Shown here: positions 32,615 through 44,600 of the stretch, piece after piece
How positions within the stretch are numbered: the first letter of the stretch is position 1
Layout of the letters: each line of letters starts with the position of its first letter
Source: Notamacropus eugenii
Taxonomy: Eukaryota; Chordata; Mammalia; Diprotodontia; Macropodidae
DNA length: 64,000 nucleotides
Assembly: GCF_028372415.1 (NCBI RefSeq)
Contig: NC_092878.1
Location: forward strand, 30,672,903-30,736,902
Reading direction: 5' to 3'
Made by a program: the position numbers and the translations under genes
The notes under the pieces: generated by a model
What the model saw: only the letters and a program-made list of their open reading frames with translations
What the model was told of the DNA's origin: nothing
Database searches by the model: none

Positions 32615-32627
32615 TCATACCCCAAAA
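32615..32627 (-). CDS. TUBGCP4: TUBGCP4 terminal coding exon 18
   Basis: Completes Ser, then Phe-Gly-Val and TGA (complement of 32615-32617). Human ends SFGM, so only the last residue differs. The acceptor is tttgcag. The exon is tiny, but phase and peptide both fit. Confidence 0.85.
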
Positions 32628-35600
32628 CTGCAAAAGAAAAAGACACCATCACATACTTTTCCTGCAAAGAAACTATAGATGTGAGACAGTTTCACATTCA
32701 AAATCAAGGAATCGTAGATAGCTCCTAGCCTGTCTTCTGTTACCATCAAAAGATCAGCTGGGAGGAGGCTTAGAAAAAATTACTAAGACCAAAGAAGTCT
32801 TTTTTTTTCTCTTTAGGAAAAAGTTTGAAGAAAGATAAATGGTAAAACTGAGCAAATGATTCCTACTATGCCCTCTTGCTCACAAACCCACACTATAAGA
32901 AGGGAGAAAAAATCGTACTGAAGAGACTGTTCAGTATAAAAAAGCTTGATCTTTTTACATGAGGCAGCATGACACAGGCAGAGGGCAGCCCACTGGATAT
33001 AAAGTCAGAGAAGCTGAATTCAGTACCTGGTACTGCTATTTATGTGACTTTGGGCAGTCTGAGACATTAGGTGTCAATTTCCTCGTTGTAAAATAAGGGG
33101 GTTGGAGTAGAAGATCCCTCCGGTGCAGTGTATGATTCCAGGAACCTAGTCAGCTGAATACCTAACCTGTGCCTACCTGCCCAGAGTCCCACCAGCCTGG
33201 GTGTAATACTTGTTGTAATCCAGTCGTAGCAGTAGTTGAGCCAAATCTGAGTTTATTTGATGATTCCGGACGCTAGAAAGGATCTTAAAGAGGAGTGAAG
33301 ACTGACGGCTAAAACCCTGCAGGAAGGAATAACAGGGATTCAAGCGAATTCACCCCAAAACCTCATTCTTCTTTTACCTATAGCTGGAGAAGATGAAGAG
33401 TTTCATAGGAAGTGCCTTGAAGTCCAGGGGACTGATTGTGGCTGTACACCAGGGCAAGTGCAGGGAACAGTAACAAATGCCAACTGACTGCTCTACCCAG
33501 TGCTGGGTCACAGATACAGGGTGGGCGAGGAAGGGTCTTGTACCTAGTAGGGATGGTGTTACAGGCCAAGGAGCAGTCACAGGCTCCAGGCTATGCACTG
33601 AGCAAGCAACAACTTGAGAAACAAGCTATGTGGCCCTGATCTGGGGAGTGGGGCTGGCAGCTGAGGGTGGGAAGGGGTCTCAGTTTCAGCATCAAGCCTA
33701 GTCTGAAGCTGGTAGGATAATAACCAAGGCAAGAATTCTAGACCAAAGGGCACCCTTTGTTCTGTCATCCTAAATTGCAGAGCTTTCCTGTGATAGTGGC
33801 TGATTCCAGCAGCAGTCCACTGGAACTCCAGTAAGCAGCAAGCCTCCAATTGTGTTGCTCAGACCCCAAACCAGGCCAGGAACCTGCAGAGCTGTGATCG
33901 TGAGGAAGGCACTCATTTCACCTTGGATCAAACCTCTCTGGGAGCACTGGAAGCTTGCAGGTCCAGCCTGAACTTCCCCTGAGACCTTGGAATAACAATA
34001 ATACCCCCCAAAACGCAGCATCAAGACCCAAGAGGACACAAATATAGCCCAGTCTGGACTTCACATAAAGACTGAAATCGAGAAGTAAGCTGGAAAAATG
34101 AGCAAACAGAAAGAAGAATCCCACCACAACAAATTATTGGTGAGTCAAGCAGACGCAGAAGAAAAAAATGACTCCAAAACATCTATAAGCAAAGTCTTGA
34201 AGAAAAATACAGCTTGAGTACAAGTTCCTAGAAAGGAAGATGCAAGAGCTTACTTTTTCAATGCACAAAGACTTTTTCTTGTTTTTTGCGGGGGTTCCAA
34301 ATTCACACATTCCCTTCACTCCTTACGAAACCCAGTAAGAAAGCAAAAAACTCCAAAACCTATTACAAGTATGTCTAGTAATGCAAAACAAAGTTGCACG
34401 TTAGCCAAGTTGAAAGCTTAAACAATTTTCTTTATACATAAAAGCAGTAGAGGAAAAGAACTGGATGGAACACAGAATTAGAGAACGAATAGTTTGAACA
34501 AGAAGAACAACCGTACCCATGCAAAAGACTCCATGAAAATCAGAATGGGCTAAAGAAAAGAGAACGATTTCATGAGACAAGAAATATTAAAACAATGTCA
34601 AGGAAACTGCCTCCATCTCTGGGAACCAGAAGGCAGTGTCAGTTATCCGGTAGGGATTTGTTAACCGTCTATTGTGCCTGGAGTGTGCTGAGCACTTCAG
34701 ATACGGATAGAGGCACAAGGTAGTTTCTGTTCTCAAGGAGGAAACAACTCTGTACAAACGAGCTGGACACGTGGTAGATCTGAAATTCTCCAGAGAAGGA
34801 ACGCCTCCCAGTGAAGGGGATCAAGAAAGACTTCCTGGAGAAGGCAATGTTTCAGCTGGATCTTGAAGCCAGGAAATGGAAATGACCAGAAAGAGAATTC
34901 CAAGCATAGGGGGCAATGACAAGGCCTGCAGTTTGGAGACAGAAAATCATGTGGGAGGAGGAGTAAGGAGGCCAGTGACACTGGATCACAGAGTACGTGG
35001 TAGAAAGGCAGCAGAGGGCTGGGTATGGAGGGCTTTGAATGCCAAACAGGGTTTTATACTGGATCCCGGGGGTTATAGGGAGCCATTGACATTTACTGAG
35101 TAGGAAGTTGACATGGAGAAATCTGCACTTTTAAGAAGATTAATTTGGGAGACGAATGGAAGGAAGGTGGACTGGAGTGGGGAGAGCCTAGAGGCAGGGA
35201 GATCAACCAGTAGGCTATTTCAATAGAAAAGGAATGAGGTAATAAGGGCAGGTACTAGAGCATTAGGTGCAGTGTCAGAAGAGAGGGATATAGGACATGT
35301 TTTGATGTAAAATCAACAGGACATAGGAACAGATTGGATATGGGGAGTAAAAGAGAGTGAGGACTTGAGGATGAGATCTAGGTCTGGTGTTATCCTCAGC
35401 AGTAACAGGAAAGTTCAGAAGAGGATAGCTTTTTTGGGGAAAGTTAATGAATTCAGTTTTAGACATGTAGAATTTTAAGATGTTTCTGGGAGGAAGCCAA
35501 GAGGGCAGAGTAGCATGAAGCAGTATAACAAGCTCCATCCCCTAAAAAACCAAATTACTCCAAACAAATTTAGAAAACTCACCAGACTGAATCTTGATGG

Positions 35601-38600
35601 GTAAATCTAGGAAAAGTAACACTGAGTCATTTGTCCACTCCAAGTCATTCTAGGGAGAAAGATGGAGAGGTCTGCGAATACTGGGGATGAAGTCTGGTAC
35701 AGAGCACCCCAGGCATGAAATACTGCAGCTCTTAGGGAGACACTGTGTACTAAGGCAAGAGGAAACCCCAGACCCATATTAGGGCACTGCATACAGAAAG
35801 CAGGAACAGGTGTTAACTGGCACTTTTGGTAGCCACTACCCAATTCTGGGTCACAGATTCTTGGCAGACTGAGAAGGAAACCTGTCCCAGGGGGTGGTAA
35901 TCCTAAACCAGAGAGTACAGAAGTAGTAATGATGTGGGTCCCAGAATGGGGTGCCAGCTTCTAGCCCAGTGTGATCACCTGTAGAAGAATAACCCTCGTG
36001 GGAATTCTAGACCAAAGGGGAGCTGACAACTCCATCACTCTGAACTGGCAGCTTTCCAGGTAGCTGGTAGGGTAAAGTCCAGCCTACTGCTGCTCAGATC
36101 CAAACCCAGGGCAGGATCTTGTAGAGCTCAGATCAAGAGGCAGTGATCAGACTTTGCTCAGGATCAGACCACTTTGGGGACACCCCAAATTACAATGTTC
36201 AATACTCCAAGAAAGCAGCCACAGGATCTGCCTAGACCTTCCCTCCAGAAGTGTGGAGGGCCCATGCCTAACATCAAGTTTGAAGTTAGGAAGTAACTAT
36301 TATGGTGGCAGGGAAGCTCCAGACAAGCCTCCATGAAAAGATTACTCCAAAATATCTAAAAGCAAAGCCTAGAAGAAAAATACACCTTGGGCACAAACTC
36401 TCTTGTAATTGTTGGAAGAGACAAAGCAAGAGTTTTTAAAAAAAGAGATGAAAAGCATTTTTGTAAATTAAGTGAGAGCATGTGAGGAAAAAAATGGAAA
36501 GGAAACAAGAACTATGGATGAACAAACTGAAAAAGGAATGAACAGCTTGGCACAAAAGGTGCAGATCCTTGCTCAAGCAACAAACTTCCTGAAATTAGAA
36601 TGGACCAAAAAGAAGCCAATGATTCTATGAGGCATCAAAAAATATTAAAAGTCAAAAAGGCTGGAAAAAATAGAAGAAAATGCAAGGAATCTCACAGCAG
36701 AAACAACCGAACTGGGAACCTCATCAGGAGAAAAAAAATTTAAGAATCATTGAACTATCTGAAGCCCATGGACAAAAATAAGAGCCTAGACATCTTACTT
36801 CAAGAACTCGTAAAAGAAAACTGCTTATATCTCTTGGAACTTAGAGAGCAAAGCAGAAACGGAAAGAATCGACCAATCACGTCCAGAAAGAAACTCCCAA
36901 ACTAAAATTCCCAGGAACATCATAGCCAAAATCCAGAGCTTCTGGGTCAAAGAAAAAATGCTCCAAGTTGCCAAAAAGAAAGAATCTAAATATCAAAGAG
37001 CCACAGTTGGAAGCATACGTGATTTAGCAGCCATCAGTATAAGGAATGGAGAACTTGGAATACAGTATTTCAGAAAGCCAAAGACTTAAGGTTAGAGCCA
37101 AAAATAACATCAGTAAAACTGAGTATCATACTCAGGACTAAAAATTGACTTTTAATGAAACAGAGGACTTTCAAGCATTCCTAATGAATGCTTGGTAGAA
37201 ACTCTGAAGTTCAAACACAGGAGTTAAGAGAAAAATAAAAAGGTAAACAAAAATGAACAATGAAAAAGGCCTAGACAAGTGTAATTGCTTACATGCAAAC
37301 ATGGGGAGATGATATGTCACCTGAATCCTATCATCACCAGGAGTCATATGAAATCTAATTAGGCAAAGCCTGGGAGTGGTTTTGCTGATGTCTTGGTGAT
37401 CTTAAAAGAATGGAAAGAGGGGGGAAGTATGATATATTCAGGAGGGAGGGAAGGGAAAGGTTAGGGAAAACTACTAACTTTTGGGGCACAGCTCCCAATT
37501 GCTTTCCAGAATGGCTAGACCAAGTACAGCTCTACTGACATGATGCATTAATGTGCCTATTTTCCTATATATTTTCCAGCAGTTGCCATATTCCTTTTTT
37601 GTCACTTTTGCCAAACTGAGGAACATGAAGTGGAACCTCAGAGCTGTTTTAATCTGTATTTCTCTAATTATTAGTGATATAGGCATTTTTTTCATTTGAC
37701 TTCTGAGAGCTTGGATTTCTTCCTCTGAAAACTGCCTGTTTATAGCCTTTGACCACTTGACAACTGGGAGACTTATTCTTGTGAATCTGAAATATTTCCC
37801 TTTAATTTTTAGAACTATGTCCATTATCAGAGAAAATTGCTGTAAATATTTTTCCATTTTTGCTTCTCTTTCAACTTTAGCTGCACTGGTTTTGTGCACA
37901 ATCAAAACTGTCCTATGATCCTCTCTGTTCTTTGTTTGGGCATGAATTCTTCCCCTCTCCAAATATCTTACAGGTCATTTCTTCCTTGCTTTTAAAATCT
38001 ATTTATGATGTTACCCCTTATGTCTAAGACACATACCCATTTGGCTAGTACCTTGGTATACGGTATGAGATGTTTAAACTATTTACTAGTTTCTGCTAGA
38101 CTGCTTTCCAGTTTTCCCAAGTTTTTGTCAAATAGCAAGTTCTTACCCTAACACCTGGGATCTTTGGGTTTATCAAATACTAAGCTACTGGGCTCATTTG
38201 CTTCTATATATTATATACCTAATATGTTTTCCTGATCAGCCTATTTCATAACAAGTACCAAATAATTTTGATGACTGTTTTGTAGTATAGTTTAACATCT
38301 GGTACTGCAGGCCTGCTTCCTTCCCTCTTTTTATCACTATTTCCCTTGAGGTTTTTAGTCTTTTATTCTTTCAGATAAATTTTATTATTTTTCTTAGCTC
38401 TATAAAGTAATCCTTGGATAGTTTGATTTGAATGGCACCAAAGAAGTAAATTAATTTAGGCAGCAGTCATTTTTATTATGTTGGCTCAGCCTACTCATGA
38501 GCAATGAATATTCTCCAATTATTCAGATTTGTCTTAATGTTACGAGTGTTCTGTAGTTGTATTCATACAGTTCTTGTGATGACCTTAGCAGGTAGATTCT

Positions 38601-41600
38601 CAAGTATTTTACACATTCTGTAGTTATTTAAAAAGAATTTCTCTTTTTACCTCTTCCTCCTGAGTTATGTTGGTAATATGCAGAAATGCTAATGATTTCT
38701 GTGGGTTTATTTTATATCTTGTAAATTTGCTGAAGTTGTTTGAATTAATTCTTCAGTTAACTCTCTCGAGCTTTCTATGTAAACCGTTACATCATATGCA
38801 AAAAGTGTAACTGTGTTTCTTCTGTCCATGCCTATTGCCTCAGTTTCTCTTTCATGTCTTACTGCTCTAGCTAGCATTTCTAACATTCTATCAAATTGTG
38901 GTCGTGATAATGGACATCCTTACTTTACCCTTAATCTGATTCAAAGACTTATAAGTTTATCATTACATATAATGCTGGCTTTGGTTATAGATAAATACTA
39001 CTTATCAAATTAAGGAAAATACGTTTATTCCTGTGCTAGTTCCTAGTCTTTTTCAAACAGGAATGGGTGTTGTATCTTGTCAAACGCTTTTCTACATCTC
39101 ATAAAATCATGATTTTGGCCATTATGATTAACATGGTCAGTTAGGTTTATAGTTTTACTAATATCTAACAAACAATGCCTTCTTGCTATAAATCCAACGT
39201 GGTCATACTGACATGTCTGTGCTATGTTGCTGAAGTCTACCTGTAAATATTTCATTGAAACATTTTGTATTGTTTTCATTAGACATATCAGTTTATAGTT
39301 TCCTTTTCTTTGTTTTAATGTTTTTTTAAACTTATCCAATGAGGAAATTTGTTTTGTTTGACTATACATATTTATTACAAGAGTTTTGTTTTACTTTCTT
39401 TTTCATTGATGAGTGAAGGTGGGACGGAGAGAAAGTAGATTTAGGTTAATTGAAAAAAAGCAAAATTTCATTTAAATAAATTCCACAGAAGAGGATGGCA
39501 GCTTACTCTCTAGCTGTCAGGACTGTCCCTGTCCAGCTCCATTCTGGCAGACTTACCTTCACTAGAATACTCAGCTGGGCAGCCCCACGCTCATCTAGAG
39601 GGCCCAGATTCTGGCTGACCAGTGAGCAGAAACTGTGACAGAGATCTAGGATTTCATTCAGGCAGTGGAACACCTATATTAAAAAAAAAAAATAGTAAAA
39701 GAAGGAAAATGGGCATGCTATGGGGAATGACAGCTTAGAGGATTCAGGGTCTTCTATTCCCAAGAACACGCCTACAATTCTAACCTTTCTTCTTGGGCTC
39801 CAGGCTTATGTCTCTGATTGCTGGATATATTCATTTCAATTGGAATGTCCTATGGTACCTCAAATTCAGTATGTTTGAACAACACATTACCTTTAGTTAC
39901 TCAAAACTACTTTACCCTTTGGGATTCCCAATTTCTAGTCATTATCTCCTGAACATGCCACAGAAAATCCATGAATGTCTTTATTCATTCTATATATCCC
40001 CTGTATGACATGTACAAAATACACTTCTTTTTTCCTCTTTTTATTTTTCCATTTCTCTAAGTCTTTCTTCAAGGCCTAACTTAAGACCCACTTCTTCCAT
40101 GAAACCTTGACTGCCCTAATTTTTACCAAGCACTCTAGCATTTACTGGCTGTGCCATTTATTTGGTGCTATAGTAACAATACAATTGTATGCATAATCTG
40201 TCTTCCCAATTACACTGTAATCTCCTTGAGAGGTTTGGATCCTGACTGTCTGATATACAGCCTTAATGGAGCAGGTGCTAAAGGACTGCTTGTTGATGAA
40301 GTTCTAGTTCCATCATCCCCTCTCCAAAGTAGAACTGAACTCAAACCATCCAAGGCAGGCAGCTGATCCTAATGCAGGGGTGGGGAACCTGCAGCCTCCA
40401 GACCACATATGGCCCTCTAGGTCCTTGAGTGAATCCAAACCACACAGAACAAATCCCCTTAATAAAAGGGTTTGCTCTGTAAAACTTGGACTCAGTCAGG
40501 GCCACACTTGAGGACCTAGAGGGTCACATGTGGCCTGGAGGCCAGAGGTTCCCCACCCCCATCCTAATAGTTCACAGACATCTTTAGCAGAACAAGCATT
40601 TCACTCACTCTTACTTTTCATCATTACCACACATACACGCTAATGTAAAGCAGTTTCTGTTTCCTTTGCCTTAGACTATTCTTCTGTTCCTTATCTATCT
40701 CAGAAACCTGAATACATATCATCTGTGCTGTCTCCTATTTATAAATATTGCGAAATACCAACAAAAATGGGGAATAAAGATCTGATTAATGGAAGCCTGT
40801 TGTCTTGTCAACTCAATCAGCATCTGAAGAAGGGGAAGATTTAGTGCTATAAAAACTTCAGAAAGCCAAACGAGCCCCACTTACAGGTTTCAGCAAGATG
40901 AATGACTGAGCCAGCAAGTTGCTCAGGAAGTGGTCATGAGCCAACTGGATGCTCTCAAAATCCCTTGTGGAGTTAATCTGATGGAGGAGCTGGGAGAATT
41001 GAGACTCCAGCACATCTACCTGAAGGAGAATTAGAAGTAATTAAAGTATTTTATGGGACACAATCACTCTAGGAGAGAAAGGATAGTGAGGCATCTGAAA
41101 AATAAAACACAGAAAACTCCCCTGTGCTCTTGAATTGACCAAGAAAGCCCTTGTTATGTGGCATGACATTGGCAGGGAAAGCTGAAAACCTGGTTCAACC
41201 CAGCCTCCTGTCATTAAAGCAGATGTTTTATGTTCATACTGACTGACTCAGTTACATTTTATTAAAATTTAAAGACTTATGGAACACTTCAAAAACAATC
41301 AAGCCAAAACTTCAGTGATGCCAAAGACCTGAGATTTCATCCCGAGGATGCTTCCTTCAGTGAATTATATTGCCACCACTCTATACTTTAGCAGACAGTC
41401 TTTGTGAATTGCTGTGACCAAACCAATTCATCAGCTGACAATCAACCATCTAATGTGAAGCCTTTCCTAACTTAGTGAGGCTGGTCATATGGCCTGACCT
41501 GAAAGTTCTGTCAGGACTTGCACTTTACTGACAACTTGCAAAAAATCTCAGGGTCAGCTTCCTGTCACAACAAAACAGAGCAGGATTTTAGGGTGATGCC

Positions 41601-44600
41601 AATGTCATCCTATCCACAAGAACTTAATAAGTGCCTTAGTGGTGCTGCTCATATGAGATTGCTAGTGCTTCTGGGGCTTCTTATGCCTCATCAATACCAT
41701 TGCACATAGCAATCCTAAAAACCACGGCCAATTTTTTTCTCTCATGAGCGTTCCCCCAGGGCAAGAATAAAACATCCCTGCAAGACCTTTCTCCTGCCCT
41801 TTCTTCATCTCCCATGTACCATTCAACTTTCAGCACAGACCTGGAGATAATACTGAAGATTATCCACCAAGAAGGCCATGTGGTTCCATAGGCGCCATTT
41901 AATGGCATCGCTCTGGTTAGACTTGAGATGCTTGCGCTGCATTTGGAGAGCCCAGCAGTGCTGCAGTTCTGCCTGCACTCGTCGTACGCTGAGCAAGTAC
42001 TTGAAGACAACGTTGTACCTGGGTCCAAAACAACCACCGTGAAGCTAGACTCTTCCATTCCCAGCTACCTCCCCTTTCCCCTCAGTCAAGTCCCAGATTC
42101 CTCCTCTTCCTCCCTTTTTCCTTCCCATTTTCAAAAAGAAAGGATTTGAAGCTAGCCAGAGAAGGGCCCTCTCTACTGGAGGCAAAGTCCTTGTTCCTTT
42201 CTCCTGAGGCTCAGCCCAATGCATGTTTCTGTCCCAGGACTTTCCATTTCACTCATGGGAGGCCCAGCATTCCAAACAGCCTCTGCTCCTTCTACCTTTA
42301 CTTTGCAAGTCATGCCAAACAACACCTGCCTTACAAAGTTCACTGAACTATACAGAGGTCATGAGAAACAACAGGTGACCAGCCTTTGGGGAATGTAAAC
42401 CCCTCAAAGGCAGGCATGTTTTTTCCACAATCTCTTAGGGCTCAGGATTGTGCCATGTGCATGATGAACTCTTAATGTTATGTAATGGTTAGCTGTCTGA
42501 GAGTGATACAACGTTCTTTGAAAAGGAATGAGTTTCCTATCTCCACAAATATCCAAATGGTGGTTGAATTACTCTTTCAGAGAAAGAACTCCTGCCCTGG
42601 GAGTGAGGCTGTACTACATAACTTGTATGGTCCCTTCCAATTCTAGAGTCTGTGATTCTAAACTTTTTATTCCTCCCTAGGTCGTGACAGCTGCTGACAT
42701 GGGAGAAATGTCAGAGGACACATACTGAAGACAAGCACTTGGAAGAAGAGTTGATTCCTAGGGGAACTGGAACTATGTGACCTCTCATCTTGGCATGAGT
42801 TTACACAGAAAAATAAGAAACCTAATTTCCTTCAATTCTAAAATAATCCCTGTTGAAACCTGCCTTCTTCAAAGGGCTCAAGGACACATCCAGCATCAAG
42901 CTTATTATGCCGATCACTGCCACCTCAAATTAATTTCAAAAACAGAAGCAACATGGCATATGAGGAAGACCTAGGAGTTTGGAGGTTATTGAATCCAACC
43001 CCCTCATTCAACAGATGAGGACACTAAGGCCTGGGGGCTTTACATGACTTGCCCATCAACACAGAGGTAGCCAATGGCACAGCCAGGATTCACACTCAGG
43101 TTTAGTGATTCCAAGGTGAATGCTATTTCTACTAAACCATACTACTTCCCCAAGGGCTCTTTTACCAGAAGTTCTCTAAACAGTTTTAGGTCAGCATCTG
43201 CAGGTTAAATAGACTGGGGTGGAGATGGATGGATTCTTGAAGTTGTATCTCCTGGGCCTGCAGATTACTAACAACTGGTCAGAGGGCCTCTATCTTCCCT
43301 GCCATAGTTAGTGTTTGCTAGCAAAAAGCTCACAGAGGTCTTGTAAACCTACTTCTCCAGGACAGCAGGAGTGAAGAGAATGTGCAGAGGCCACTGCACT
43401 TTGTAGGAAAGACCGAGGGCTGCCCAGCCTGACGCAGGGGCTTCTCGGGGAGAGGTGTCCCGAGAAGGTGCTTCTCGTGCTTGAGTAACATCTAAGGCAA
43501 AAAAAAAAAAAAGAAAAAGAAAATGAAGAAACTTCAGTCTAATTAAGACAGACAACTTGTTTTGTTGAAAGAAGAATGCACATGAATAACATGACAGAAA
43601 AAACCAGGGGGATGTCTAAGACACAAGGAGGAAAACATAGTGGGCAGAGGGCAAGGAAACAATGTGTAGGCAGGTTTTTTGGTAGATCTTAGCGATTATT
43701 TTGTTGTCTTTAGAGACAGAGGCAGCTGGAATAAGACAAGAACTGACGCATGGCATAATGAAAAAACCCTTGGCTGCTAATGAAGTGGTCTGGATTCCAA
43801 TCCTGGCTGTGCCACTCATGAGTCTCGGGAAGTCGTGTAACCACCCTGTATCCCTGTTTCTTAATCTTTAAAATGAAGAGGCTGAACTAGAAGATTTCTT
43901 AGGACCCCCTGAGTGCTAAAGGTAGATAACTCTAAGATGAAAACCATATAAGCGTCTTCAGAGAAGGAAGCAGCATCAGGAAAAAAGGGAGGAACAATGA
44001 TATGCGAAGGAGAGAGAAAGGGAATTAATACCCTTATGTTCCTTTCCATGGTACTCAATTGTCAGGTGAAGCAGAGGGAGGAGGTTGTCATCATCTAACA
44101 GCACCTTGTGGGCAGACTGCTGGAAGGCCACATTAACATCTGGCAGAGAGAAAGAACAAGGAGCAAATAATAGCACCTGGCTATATGATGAAGCCTGGAA
44201 GAAATGTTCTCCCATCCAACCCTGCCTGACCGTCAGGAACAAACACTATTTGACTTTGGGGTCCAGACCACACCATTTCATACAGATATCATTCGTTATG
44301 TGGCTGCTTGTCCCAGGAGATGACTGCAGTGTGATGGAAGCTATCCAGGCCCACTGAAATGGCTTCCCTAGGCAGCAACAGAAGGTAAGGAGGCTGCCCC
44401 TCAAGCCCTCAATGAAGAAGCTGAGAGTTGGGCTCTTCTCTCAAGGAAAGTAACTTAGTCATTCACTCTTCTGTTGAGTACTTACCATGCTCAGTTACTG
44501 CAGTGGGCGGTGTCTTTAACATATGCTGGGCTGTGTCAATGAAGGCCTGGAACAGTTCTCCTCATCCCAGCAGGTAAAAGTCTTTAATGATCTTTGAAAA

